A stretch of 64,000 nucleotides of DNA, from contig CP121313.1 in assembly GCA_043513815.1 (NCBI GenBank), positions 992,001-1,056,000 on the forward strand. Direction: 5' to 3'. The position numbers and the translations under genes are program-made. The notes under the pieces were generated by a model. It searched no databases and was not told the origin of the DNA. It saw only the letters and a program-made list of their open reading frames with translations. Of the stretch, positions 1-8,593 are shown piece by piece. How positions within the stretch are numbered: position 1 is the stretch's first letter; the number at the start of each line of letters is the position of its first letter. The DNA is from JANQIO01 sp043513815. GTDB lineage: Bacteria; Pseudomonadota; Gammaproteobacteria; Pseudomonadales; Halieaceae.

Positions 1-360
1 CCCGATGCGCCGGGCGAAGCCGCTGCAGCGATCCAGGCGCAGCAGCCCCCAGTAGCGACGCACCCCGGGGTCGGTGTCATTGTTGTAGACAAAGACTTCG
101 CCGTCGCTGGGGCGTATGGCCATAGCGGCCGGGGCTTCCAGCCGACCCGGCCCCGGCAAGCCGACAAGATTGTGTACACCAAGACCGCTGTGCAGCGTAT
201 AGAGGGCTTTGTATTCCGGGTCGACGCCGTACAGTACCGTCAGGTTCGGCGGCGGTTGTGGTGGTGGAGCGCGGTATTGATTGCCGCAACCGCTGAGCAG
301 GCCGGCGGCCATTACCGCGGCGCTGGCCATGATGATGAGTGGGTGTGTCTTCAGCCCCAT
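1..360 (-). CDS. Putative lipoprotein, 3' end outside the window
   Basis: The reading frame is open from the ATG at 360 to the window edge, giving 120 visible residues. The N-terminus is a lipoprotein signal: a hydrophobic stretch followed by the lipobox LSGC with Cys25, then a proline-rich linker (about residues 31-37). The following residues (VLYGVDPEY..., AMAIRPSDGEVFVYNN) resemble blades of beta-propeller or SMP-30-like proteins, but too little is visible to assign a family. It lies downstream of the TPR-sulfotransferase on the same strand with a gap of about 70 bases, so the two may be cotranscribed. The export call is well supported; the function is not known. Confidence 0.6.
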   Translation of the reverse strand, partial: MGLKTHPLIIMASAAVMAAGLLSGCGNQYRAPPPQPPPNLTVLYGVDPEYKALYTLHSGLGVHNLVGLPGPGRLEAPAAMAIRPSDGEVFVYNNDTDPGVRRYWGLLRLDRCSGFARRIG

Positions 361-432
361 GGGGTTCCGGTTATTCCTGCTCCGGCAAGTCATCCGCGCC
401 TGCCATGCTGCGCCAGGACCGGGCATGCTGGC

Positions 433-2448
433 CTAGCCCTGGTTGATGTTTTCGTATTGGGAAAAGTCGGGCAGGATGGGCGCGAGAATCTCCTTCAACT
501 CATCCAGGTGCTGGTCGTAGTTGCGCCAGTAGTGGATGGACCGGGTGTACACCGGCTGGCGAACCTGCTCGGAGCTGGCCGTGCGCACGGGTCGATCAGT
601 CTGGTAGAAGTTGATGCAATCGTCCTCCCAGGGCAACTCGCAATAGTCCAGCAGCCGGCGTACCTCGCCCTCGAAATCAGTCACCAGTTCCTCGTACTGT
701 ATGCGATGCACGCGGCCGGGCAACACTGTGTCCCAGTGCTCCATCATGTCCAGGTACTGCAGGTAGTACTCGCCCAGGTCCTGCAGGTCGTAGAGGAAAG
801 ACTGGCCCTTGGCGAACAGCTGTCGGTAGCAGCTCAGGCAAGTGTCCAGCGGATAGCGCCGGGCGTCGATGATCTTTGCATTGGGCAGGATCAGGTGCAG
901 GAAGCCGATGCTGGCGAAATTGTTGGGGTTTTTATCGATGAAGCGCGGCTTGTCCAGTTGGCGGTGGAACTCCGCCCACTGCAGGTATTTTTGTCCCAGG
1001 GCGTTCAGGTGCCGTTCGCCCAGTTCAATCACCGCTCGCGGGTAGTTCACACCGTCGGCCCGGTTGTGGTTCAGGGAGGTCGCCGTGCGACCCAGGTAAG
1101 GCAGTTCCGCTGTGCCTTCGACCAGGCTGTGACTGGCGAGAATCTGTTCCAGCAGGGTGGAGCCGGAGCGCGGCAGCCCGACGATGAAGATCGGCGCTGG
1201 TTCAGGATTGCCCAGCCCGGACTTCTCGGCCAGCAGTTCGGCGTTGAACACCTCGCGCAGCTCGCTGTTGGTCATCTCCGTGCGCACCGGGTCGTAGCTT
1301 TCCAGGGAGCGCTGCAGGCTGTTGCCCTCCCGATAAAACTGCCAGGCCCGGTCGAAGTCGCCGGCGTCTTCGCTGGCCTTGGCCAGGGCGAACAGGAAGT
1401 TCACCCGGGAACGATCCTTCAGGTCCTCCCGCGCCAGAATCTGCTCCATGGAGACCAGTTCATCCTGCGAGAAACGGAAGGTCTTGAGGTTGGCCATGCT
1501 CCAGTAGATCTCGCCGTCATCGGGGCGCAGTCGGATGCACTCGCGATAGGCTCGGATGGCCTCCTCCTGCTCTCCCACGGTTTTCAGTGTGTGCCCCAGG
1601 CCGAGCAGGGCGCCGGCATGGGCGGGTTGTACTTCTATGGCCTTGCGATAGGCGTCTACCGCATCGTAGGTTCGTCCCGCTTCGGCCAGGGCGGAGCCCA
1701 GCAGAAAGTGGGGTTTGCCACTGTGTGGGTGCAGGCGCGCAGTTTCGGATATGCACTCGATGGCCTCTTCATGACGGTGCTGCTCGTTCAGTAGCGTGCC
1801 CAGGTCCAGGTGTGCCAGGGCAAAGTCGGGGGCCACCGCGATGGCGCGGCGCAGCAGCGATTCTGCTTCTTCGGGCAAGCCCTGTGCCGAGGCGACCCCG
1901 GCCAGCAGCCGCATGGCGTCCACATTGCGGGGGTTTTCCTTTAGCAGCCTGCGGTAGATGCGCTCTGCCTCAGGGTACTTGCCCTGCTTGTGAAGCTCTG
2001 CCGCCATGGCCAGCTTCCGGCGGTGCGGGTCCAGCGCGAAAGACTGCTCGAAAGCGACGTCGGCGCGGCGCTGTTTGCCGACTGCTGTAAAGGCGCGTCC
2101 CAGCGTGTAGAAGGCGGTGGCCGACTCGGGGTCCAGGCGCGTGGCTTCCTTGAGCATCTGCACCGCTTCCTGGGCGCGATGGGTTTCCAGTAACAAGTAG
2201 CCCAGGTCCTCGTAGGGCTTGGCAAAGGTGGGAGCAAGCTCGATTGCCTGGCGCAGGTATTTCTCCGCGGCTTCCGGCTGGCGCTGCTTCAACAGCACCG
2301 CGCCGAGCAGGGCGGTCATGGATACATCGTCCGGGTCGCGGCGTATCGCGTCCCGACACATGGCAATGGCGGCGTCCAGCTGCCCCTGGTTTACACGCTG
2401 CAGGGCCTCATTGAACATGGCCCGGCTGCCGGTGGTGGCGGTTTTCAT
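433..2448 (-). CDS. TPR-repeat sulfotransferase
   Basis: This 671-residue protein has two parts. Residues about 10-320 are a run of tetratricopeptide repeats (for example AIELAPTFAKPYEDLGYLL and AYRKAIEVQPAHAGALLGLG), which normally mediate protein contacts. Residues about 420-660 form a sulfotransferase domain: the 5'-PSB loop for PAPS reads FIVGLPRSGSTLLEQ from residue 421, and a later IIDARRYPLDTCLSCY segment fits the 3'-phosphate binding region. The family is common in marine proteobacteria; it transfers sulfate from PAPS to an acceptor that cannot be read from the sequence. No signal peptide is seen, so it is probably cytoplasmic. It is divergent from the AraC-type regulator at 2631. Confidence 0.85.
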   Translation of the reverse strand: MKTATTGSRAMFNEALQRVNQGQLDAAIAMCRDAIRRDPDDVSMTALLGAVLLKQRQPEAAEKYLRQAIELAPTFAKPYEDLGYLLLETHRAQEAVQMLKEATRLDPESATAFYTLGRAFTAVGKQRRADVAFEQSFALDPHRRKLAMAAELHKQGKYPEAERIYRRLLKENPRNVDAMRLLAGVASAQGLPEEAESLLRRAIAVAPDFALAHLDLGTLLNEQHRHEEAIECISETARLHPHSGKPHFLLGSALAEAGRTYDAVDAYRKAIEVQPAHAGALLGLGHTLKTVGEQEEAIRAYRECIRLRPDDGEIYWSMANLKTFRFSQDELVSMEQILAREDLKDRSRVNFLFALAKASEDAGDFDRAWQFYREGNSLQRSLESYDPVRTEMTNSELREVFNAELLAEKSGLGNPEPAPIFIVGLPRSGSTLLEQILASHSLVEGTAELPYLGRTATSLNHNRADGVNYPRAVIELGERHLNALGQKYLQWAEFHRQLDKPRFIDKNPNNFASIGFLHLILPNAKIIDARRYPLDTCLSCYRQLFAKGQSFLYDLQDLGEYYLQYLDMMEHWDTVLPGRVHRIQYEELVTDFEGEVRRLLDYCELPWEDDCINFYQTDRPVRTASSEQVRQPVYTRSIHYWRNYDQHLDELKEILAPILPDFSQYENINQG

Positions 2449-2630
2449 CCCGACGATCGTCTCTCTCGTGAGTGGGGTTACAAGCCTACAGCTTCAGCTG
2501 CCCGTTGACAGCCCTGTGGGCTCATGGACAGTAAACCGTAGCAGACGCCGGCATGGCGTTGTACCGGCGACATAGTTGCGGCAGTATCGTGACACGCCCT
2601 AACCGCTATAGAGAACAGGACCTGCTTCTG

Positions 2631-3410
2631 ATGATGGACGCGGCAGAATTCGCAGCGCGCTACATCGATGCCTGGAACAACCAGGATGCGCAGGCTATTG
2701 CCAGTCATATCTCCGACCAGGGCACCTACCTGGATATCATCATCCACCAGGAGATGACCCGCGACGAGCTGCTGGTGCATCTCGAAGAGCTGTTCCAGCT
2801 TGAGCCCTATCGCTACGAACTGGTGGGAGAGGTCTGTGCTGGCGCCAACACCCTGGCCTTCCAGTACCGCGCAGTGCTGCGCGACGCCGACAACGATGAT
2901 GCCACCTACTACGGTGCGGAATTCATCACCCGAAATAATGACAAAGCCACCGATATCGTCGACTACTACCAGCAGCGCGGTGTTGCCTCGCCCCAGAGCC
3001 CCATGGCCGACGCGGCCGGGCCCAGCAACGTGCAGCGCTATGCCAAGTCCGGTCTCAGCCCGCAGCAGATGGGTGCACTCAAGCAGGAGCTGGTGAGTCT
3101 GATGGAGGAACAGCGGGTCTACCTGCAGCCCGATCTCACTTTGCCGGAGCTGGCGGATAGCCTGGCCTGCTCCGTCAATCACCTGTCTCAGGTGATTAAT
3201 GCGGGCTTTGGCATCAGCTTCTTCGACTACCTCAACCAGTACCGCGTCAAAGAGGCCATGGCGCTGCTGGCGCCCTGCGAGGGTGAGACGCCAACCGTGC
3301 TGGCCGTGGCCCTGCAGGTTGGCTTCAACAGCACGTCGACCTTTTACGTGGCCTTCAAGAAAGTCACCGGTCAGACGCCCGCCCAGTATCGCCGCAGCCT
3401 CTCCGACTGA
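2631..3410 (+). CDS. AraC-family regulator with NTF2/SnoaL-like N-terminal domain
   Basis: I chose the ATG at 2631 (259 residues) because an AGGA-like ribosome site lies about 12 bases upstream and the earlier in-frame codons look non-coding. Residues about 1-115 resemble a SnoaL/NTF2-like cone fold (FAARYIDAWNNQDAQAIASHI, then a beta-rich stretch). Residues about 150-255 are a two-helix-turn-helix AraC domain: LTLPELADSLACSVNHLSQVIN, FFDYLNQYRVKEAM and VGFNSTSTFYVAFKKVTGQTPAQYR are textbook. AraC proteins usually carry a cupin-like sensor, so this domain pairing is unusual. It may control the divergent sulfotransferase gene or the FAD enzyme downstream; that is inference. Confidence 0.8.
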   Translation: MMDAAEFAARYIDAWNNQDAQAIASHISDQGTYLDIIIHQEMTRDELLVHLEELFQLEPYRYELVGEVCAGANTLAFQYRAVLRDADNDDATYYGAEFITRNNDKATDIVDYYQQRGVASPQSPMADAAGPSNVQRYAKSGLSPQQMGALKQELVSLMEEQRVYLQPDLTLPELADSLACSVNHLSQVINAGFGISFFDYLNQYRVKEAMALLAPCEGETPTVLAVALQVGFNSTSTFYVAFKKVTGQTPAQYRRSLSD

Positions 3411-3422
3411 TCGCATCGGGCG

Positions 3423-5009
3423 TCAGGGGCGATGCTCGCGCAGGATTGCCCGTGCCGCGTTGTGGCCGGGCAGGCCGCTGACACCGCCCCCTGGATGGGC
3501 CCCGGAACCACACAGGTAGACACCCTGTACCGGCATTTTGTAGGCGGCGTGTCCCGGCAGCGGGCGCATCGAATAAAACTGGTCCAGGTGCAGGGCGCCG
3601 TGGAAGATGTCGCCACCCACCATGCCCAGGTCGCGTTCAATATCCAGCGGTGTCTTGATCTGGCGACCTACCACCGACGCCTTGAAGTTGGGCGCGTACC
3701 CGTCGATGGTGTCAATAACCTGGTCGGCCACCGTGTCGCGCACGCTGTCCCAGTCCTGGCCGTTGGGGAGGTGGCGCTGGAAATGCTGGCAGAACAGGCT
3801 GGCTACATGGCCGCCAGCGGGCGCCAGGCTGTCATCCTGGGTACTGGGCACCTGCATGGAAATTACCGGCTTGCGGGACCAGCCCATTTGGCGCGCGTCC
3901 ATATAGGCATTCTCGATGTACTGCAGCGAAGGGCTGACTTCGATGGCGCCCATGAAGTGTTCTTCGCCGCGGCCGGCCATGCTGGTGAACTGCGGTAGCT
4001 CCGACAGCGCCACGTTCATGCGGAACGTCGCCGAGTGGCTGCGGTAGCTATCAATGCGGCGGCGGTCGCCATCCTCCAGCAGGCCCGGGTCCAGCAGGCG
4101 GGTGAGCAGGGTTTGCGGGTGAATATTGGCCGCCACGCAGCGCGCCGTGATGGTGCGGCCGTCGGCGGTGGTGACGCCCACCGCCCGCTCATTCTCGGTA
4201 ATGATTTCCTGCACCGGAGTGCCGGTCTCAATGCGGGCGCCGCGGCTGCGGGCAAAGGACGCCATGGATTCACTGATCGCTCCCATGCCGCCGCGGGCTA
4301 TCCCCCAGGCGCCAGTGCGGCCATTGACCTCACCGAAGGCGTGATGCAGCAGTACGTAGGCAGTGCCGGCCTGGTAGGGCTCGGCAAAATTGCCGATGAC
4401 GCCTTCCAGCCCCAGTACGCCTTTGAGCGCTTCGCCCTCGAACCACATGTCCAGGTAGTCACCCAGAGAGCGCGTCATCAGTTCCACCAGGATGCCCTGG
4501 TGGCGGGGGCTCAGCTTGCGCAGCCGGTTGCCGCTTTTGACCAGGCCCAGGAAGTCCCGCAGGCCGCCGCCGATATTGGGAGGTGCTTCGGTGGCCATGG
4601 CGCGCAGGGCCAGTGCCACTTCGGAGATTTCGTTTTCGAAGAGCTCGATGTTGTCGGCGTCCCGCTGTGAGAAACGGGCGATCTCGGCGTGGGCCTGGGT
4701 GTCATCCCGGGTCAACAGCAGGTGGTCGTTCTCGAGCAGGCTCAGGGTGCCCGCCGGGCGCTCCATGATGTCCAGGCCGTGTCGGTTGAGTTCCAGCTCC
4801 TGGATCACCTTCGGGTGCAGCAGGCTCACCGAGTAGGAGTACACCGAGTTGCGAAAGCCGGGATGGAACTCTTCGGTAACGGCGGCGCCGCCGACCACGT
4901 CGCGGGCCTCCAGCACGGTGACGCGCAGGCCGGCGCGGGCCAGATATCCGGCACAGGTCAGGCCATTGTGGCCGGCGCCGATCACGATAACGTCGGTATC
5001 TGTTTTCAT
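3423..5009 (-). CDS. FAD-dependent oxidoreductase, PYROXD2/phytoene-desaturase-like (copy 1)
   Basis: This 528-residue flavoprotein starts at MKTDTDVIVIGAGHNGL, a Rossmann dinucleotide motif at the very N-terminus, which favours the ATG at 5009 over the longer frame. The C-terminus carries the second FAD signature YLCGSGAHPGGGVSGLPGHN. The family groups phytoene desaturase-like amine or alkane oxidoreductases with human PYROXD2; substrates are mostly unknown. Two further members lie at 8594 and 10216, so this region contains three paralogues within 9 kb. There are no crt genes nearby, which argues against a carotenoid role. It is convergent with the AraC gene and divergent from the membrane protein at 5170. 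Confidence 0.85.
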   Translation of the reverse strand: MKTDTDVIVIGAGHNGLTCAGYLARAGLRVTVLEARDVVGGAAVTEEFHPGFRNSVYSYSVSLLHPKVIQELELNRHGLDIMERPAGTLSLLENDHLLLTRDDTQAHAEIARFSQRDADNIELFENEISEVALALRAMATEAPPNIGGGLRDFLGLVKSGNRLRKLSPRHQGILVELMTRSLGDYLDMWFEGEALKGVLGLEGVIGNFAEPYQAGTAYVLLHHAFGEVNGRTGAWGIARGGMGAISESMASFARSRGARIETGTPVQEIITENERAVGVTTADGRTITARCVAANIHPQTLLTRLLDPGLLEDGDRRRIDSYRSHSATFRMNVALSELPQFTSMAGRGEEHFMGAIEVSPSLQYIENAYMDARQMGWSRKPVISMQVPSTQDDSLAPAGGHVASLFCQHFQRHLPNGQDWDSVRDTVADQVIDTIDGYAPNFKASVVGRQIKTPLDIERDLGMVGGDIFHGALHLDQFYSMRPLPGHAAYKMPVQGVYLCGSGAHPGGGVSGLPGHNAARAILREHRP

Positions 5010-5169
5010 CGGCCTGCCTGCGCCGCTGCGCTGTCGGGAAAGAAGATCGACCGAGTATAACCAAGCCCCGGCGTACTGTTCTCCGGGCCGACACGCGCGG
5101 AAGAACTGCTCAGTACAACAGGGTGTAATCGAATGCTCTGATAATGATACGGCGGCACACCGGGTAGTG

Positions 5170-6036
5170 ATGACCCAGGCAGCAGCGACGTTCAAGTGGG
5201 ACACGCGGCAGGTGATCAAAGTCACCGTTTACGCGCTGTTGCTGGTGAACTTCGGCCTCTACATCCTCGAGGATATCGAGGTCGCCTCCCACGAAATGCG
5301 CAACGGTGGCAGTCTGCTGGAATGGATGCAGGCCTTTGCCACCACCATCGACGAGTCCGCCTGGTTCGTCCTGCTGTTGCTGTTCGAACTGGAAACCTAC
5401 GTGCTGTCGGACGAGGTGCAGGAGCGGCCACTGGTCATGGGCCTGGTGCACGGCGTGCGCCTGGTGTGTTACCTGGTGCTGGCGCACTCTGTTTACGCGT
5501 TCGGCGTAATCTACTGGGACATGATCAACGCTGAAGCGGTGCAAGGGGCAAGCCAACTGTGCCAGCTGCTGGACCAGGACCTGTCGTTCGTCCGTAACAT
5601 CGAATACACCAGTATCACCGCTGATAACTGCGGCACGCTGTCCTCCGCAGGCCAGTTTTTCTACACCGAGCCCGGCCTGGTTGTCACCGATGCCGAGGGA
5701 CTGGCGCTGGAGCAGCGGCTGGCCATGGTCGACTGGCTGGAGGTGGTCGTGTGGCTGCTGATACTTGCCACCATCGAGATCATGGTGCGACTGCAGGATC
5801 GCGGTATTACCCGCGGCCGACTGGTGACCTTTATCAAGGGCTCCAAGCTGGTACTGTACGCTGGTCTCTGGTCAATGGCGGCCTGGTGGGTCTCCCTGGG
5901 GCACTACTACTACGCCTGGGATGAAGCGCTCTGGATCGTCGGCTTCTTCGCCATCGAAGCCAACATGAGCGAATGGCAGCATGAGATCGAGGCCGGAGCC
6001 GCAAGCGAGGCTGCCGCCATGCAGCAGACTGGCTGA
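5170..6036 (+). CDS. Multi-spanning membrane protein of unknown function
   Basis: The protein has 288 residues from the ATG at 5170; a GTG lies one codon upstream. Hydrophobic segments are visible near residues 17-33 (VIKVTVYALLLVNFGLYIL), 60-75, 95-118, about 190-205 and 230-275, suggesting five or six membrane spans. The central soluble loop contains CQLLDQDLSF and a second cysteine (DNCGTL). I do not recognise the family. It is followed 72 bases later by the cupin and MOSC genes on the same strand. Confidence 0.65.
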   Translation: MTQAAATFKWDTRQVIKVTVYALLLVNFGLYILEDIEVASHEMRNGGSLLEWMQAFATTIDESAWFVLLLLFELETYVLSDEVQERPLVMGLVHGVRLVCYLVLAHSVYAFGVIYWDMINAEAVQGASQLCQLLDQDLSFVRNIEYTSITADNCGTLSSAGQFFYTEPGLVVTDAEGLALEQRLAMVDWLEVVVWLLILATIEIMVRLQDRGITRGRLVTFIKGSKLVLYAGLWSMAAWWVSLGHYYYAWDEALWIVGFFAIEANMSEWQHEIEAGAASEAAAMQQTG

Positions 6037-6108
6037 CACTCGCCCGGGCCGATTCACCCAGCACCCAATTTCTGAACACAGTTTTATTCATGCAACAGGA
6101 GACGCGCG

Positions 6109-6465
6109 ATGCCTGAGATCCAGGTACAACACAACTGCATCAACATCACTGAAATGGAACCCCAGGAATCCTTTGGCGAGCCGGTAGGTGCACTGCCAAA
6201 GCAGACCGGCAACAACTTCTATGAGGCGGGCAACCATTTCGCCGGCACCTGGGAGTGCGAGCCGGGAGTCCTCGATCTGGACCTTAAGGTCACCGAGTTC
6301 TGCCACCTGCTGGAAGGCCACTGGATCCTGACCTCAGAGTCCGGCCAGGTGACCGAGATCAAGGCAGGGGACAACTGGATCTTCCCCAACGGCTGGAAGG
6401 GCCGGGCGGAAGTAGTCGAGAAAGTCCGCAAGGTCTATTACATGATCGATCACTCGGGAGAGTAG
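6109..6465 (+). CDS. Cupin-domain protein (DUF861/EutQ-like)
   Basis: This 118-residue protein fits a single small cupin barrel: GTWECEPGVLDLDLKVTEFCHLLEGHW matches the usual DUF861 pattern (GxWxCxPG, then the cupin strands), followed by the IKAGDNWIFPNGWKG turn. These proteins are small cytoplasmic beta-barrels that bind small ligands or metals; the substrate is not known. An AGGAGA ribosome site precedes the ATG. The MOSC gene begins three bases after the stop, so they are almost certainly cotranscribed. Confidence 0.8.
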   Translation: MPEIQVQHNCINITEMEPQESFGEPVGALPKQTGNNFYEAGNHFAGTWECEPGVLDLDLKVTEFCHLLEGHWILTSESGQVTEIKAGDNWIFPNGWKGRAEVVEKVRKVYYMIDHSGE

Positions 6466-6468
6466 GCG

Positions 6469-7041
6469 ATGACCGTGAGCGGCAGCGTCATCTCCGTACA
6501 TGTAGGCGCTGAGGACGTATTGGGCAAGGCGCCCAGGGACAGCATCGAGCTGGCCCTGGACGGCATCGTCGGCGATCGTCACCGCGGCCTGGAGCGTGAA
6601 GCCTGGGACAGTGGCGACAAGCAGCCCCCAGGTACGGTGCGCCGCAACGAGCGGCACTGGTCGGCGGTGTCAGTGGAGGAGCTCTCCGAAATCAGCGAAG
6701 CCATGGCTCTAGCACAGCCGCTCACGGCAGAGACCCTGGGCGCCAACCTGTGCCTGTGTGGTGTGCCGGACCTGTCACGCCTGCCGCGCGGTACCTTGCT
6801 GGAGTTCTCGTCGGGCACCGTACTGTTGGTCGAGGAATACAACCCACCCTGTTCCGATATGGGCGCCGAGATCGCTGCCAATTACAGCAGCCACTCCGGC
6901 GACCCGATCCCGCCCGAGGCCTTCTCAAATGCTGCTAAATTCCTCCGCGGCGTGGTCGGCATCGTCGAGGTTCCCGGCACCATTACCGCCGGCGACCAGG
7001 TCACCGTCATCCCCGAACAACTCCCCCGGTGGTTGCGATAG
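6469..7041 (+). CDS. MOSC-domain protein
   Basis: The 190-residue protein contains the MOSC (molybdenum cofactor sulfurase C-terminal) fold: an early LDGIVGDRHRG motif at about residue 30, then EYNPPCSDMG with the conserved cysteine near residue 130, and a final beta strand GDQVTVIPE. MOSC proteins handle sulfur or bind molybdenum cofactor; YiiM and YcbX are relatives. It is translationally close to the cupin gene upstream. Its partner enzyme is not evident in the window. Confidence 0.8.
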   Translation: MTVSGSVISVHVGAEDVLGKAPRDSIELALDGIVGDRHRGLEREAWDSGDKQPPGTVRRNERHWSAVSVEELSEISEAMALAQPLTAETLGANLCLCGVPDLSRLPRGTLLEFSSGTVLLVEEYNPPCSDMGAEIAANYSSHSGDPIPPEAFSNAAKFLRGVVGIVEVPGTITAGDQVTVIPEQLPRWLR

Positions 7042-7354
7042 AACACTCCGGATCAGAGCGTCAGTTTTATCGTTTTCTGCAGTTCTTTCTCAGCGTGTAC
7101 CGGAAGCTCGATAAGGCAACGTCGTCGCAGGCCGGTATGCAAAGCGTGTTGCGAATATCCTGATCTACAGCTCCGTAGCTCGGGCGTGAACTGGGGGCAC
7201 ACGCCCTCAGTCAGAGCGCGTTTCCACGGAGCCTGCAGTGCGTGCCCGACCTACGAAGCTACTCGTGACCGGCAGTCGCTTCGACCTGTCCGGGGATGAG
7301 TCCAAAAGAGGAGGCACCCATGGAGGCCCGTTCCCGTGCTCCACATGTCGGATA
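7042..7354. other. Intergenic stretch with an imperfect inverted repeat
   Basis: No credible gene is seen here. Between about 7175 and 7255 the outer ends are inverted copies of one another (GTAGCTCGGGCG on the left and TGCCCGACCTAC on the right), enclosing a small hairpin CTGGGGGC...GCCCTCAG. This could be a repetitive extragenic palindrome or a terminator region between the convergent MOSC and GcvT-like genes. I see no T-tract. Confidence 0.35.
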
Positions 7355-8581
7355 CTAGGAATCCGCCGGTGGCGTAGCCCTGGCCCGAGCAGGCGCCCAG
7401 AACGGTTTTTCCACCACCGTGCAGCGCGCCACCTTGTCGTACTGGCGTAGCTCTTTCTCGTAGTAGATCTCCGCCCACAGCTCACCCTTGAGGTGTTCGG
7501 TCTTGATCATGGCCAGGGCAATATTGGCCTTCACCGCCGGTGACCACATGGCCGAAGTGACATAGCCGACATCTTTCGAGCATTGCTTGTCGCTGTAGAT
7601 CCAGGAGCCCTCGGCGACCTTGTTGCCCTCGATATCGAGTTTGGTGAGCGTGTAGGTGGGGCCTCGATCCCGCTCTTCCAGCAGTGCGCGGCGGCCGTTG
7701 AAGTGCGGCTTCTTGAAATCCACCAGCCAGCCCAGGTTCAGTTCGAAGGGGGTCTGGTCGTGGTTCAGGTGCACGGTTTTCAGCGCCTCATGGAACTCCA
7801 TGTCCGGCATGATAAAGCCCGCTTCCAGCCGCGCCATGTTGGTCGCCGATTCACCGTAGGGCTGAATGCCATAGTTGTCACCAGCGGCGTACAGCGCATC
7901 CCACATTGGCAGTGCCAGCTCGGGGTCGATCCACAGTTCGTAGCCCAGGTCACCGGTAAAGCCGGTGCGCGAGACCATCAGCTGAGCACCGGAAAACTCG
8001 AAGTGTGCAATGTTAAACGGCTTGAGCTGGTCGATGCCGTCCAGGCCCATGGCCTTCAGCGTGGCGCAGGAGCAAGGGCCCTGTACCGACAGGCCGGCAA
8101 TATTGTCGGTCATGTCTGTGACTGTGAGCTGGTCAAAGCCGTAAGAGGCTTTCTTCAGCCAGGCCAGGCTGGGACTGCCGCAGGTCAGCATGAACTTGTC
8201 GGGACCCAGCCGGAAGATGGTGCCGTCATCGATCATGCGGCCGGTGTCGGTGCACCAGCAAACGTAGGTTACCCGGCCTTCCTTCAGTTTGGTGACATCG
8301 CGGGTCACCATCCGGTCCAGCATGGCTTCCGCGTCGGGGCCCTCGATGTGGTACTTCTGCATGGGCGAGATATCGTAGGTGCCCACCGTGTTGCGGATGC
8401 AGAAATACTCGTACTCTTCATCGTAGTAGTAGTCGGCAAAACGATAGCCGTTCCACTCGGACCAGGCCTCGCGGATATTCAGGGCCGCCTGGCGCGCATG
8501 AAAGGGCGACAGCAACAGCCGTTCGTCAGCGTAGGGATCGGGTGAAGCCGCGTGGCGCAGGCTTTGTTCTTCTGCAGTCAT
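7355..8581 (-). CDS. Aminomethyltransferase (GcvT)-family folate-dependent enzyme
   Basis: The 408-residue protein is related to the T protein of glycine cleavage and to demethylases such as DmdA and the dimethylglycine/sarcosine enzymes. Visible family features are TYDISPMQKYHIEGPDAEAMLDR near the N-terminus, GRMIDDGTIFRLGPDKFMLTCG, and SRTGFTGDLGYELWI, the folate-site signature. No gcvH or gcvP is nearby, so a role in glycine cleavage is unlikely. It is more likely to move a methyl or one-carbon group from a methylated amine or sulfur compound to tetrahydrofolate. It follows two FAD enzymes on the same strand, 12 bases after the first stop, forming an operon with them. Confidence 0.85.
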   Translation of the reverse strand: MTAEEQSLRHAASPDPYADERLLLSPFHARQAALNIREAWSEWNGYRFADYYYDEEYEYFCIRNTVGTYDISPMQKYHIEGPDAEAMLDRMVTRDVTKLKEGRVTYVCWCTDTGRMIDDGTIFRLGPDKFMLTCGSPSLAWLKKASYGFDQLTVTDMTDNIAGLSVQGPCSCATLKAMGLDGIDQLKPFNIAHFEFSGAQLMVSRTGFTGDLGYELWIDPELALPMWDALYAAGDNYGIQPYGESATNMARLEAGFIMPDMEFHEALKTVHLNHDQTPFELNLGWLVDFKKPHFNGRRALLEERDRGPTYTLTKLDIEGNKVAEGSWIYSDKQCSKDVGYVTSAMWSPAVKANIALAMIKTEHLKGELWAEIYYEKELRQYDKVARCTVVEKPFWAPARARATPPADS

Positions 8582-8593
8582 GGGCCGTTTCTC

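Noticed and set aside
172..1794. Long plus-strand frame (540 codons) over the sulfotransferase
   Set aside because: It is a GC-driven shadow of the TPR-sulfotransferase, without family features; the minus-strand protein has clear domains.
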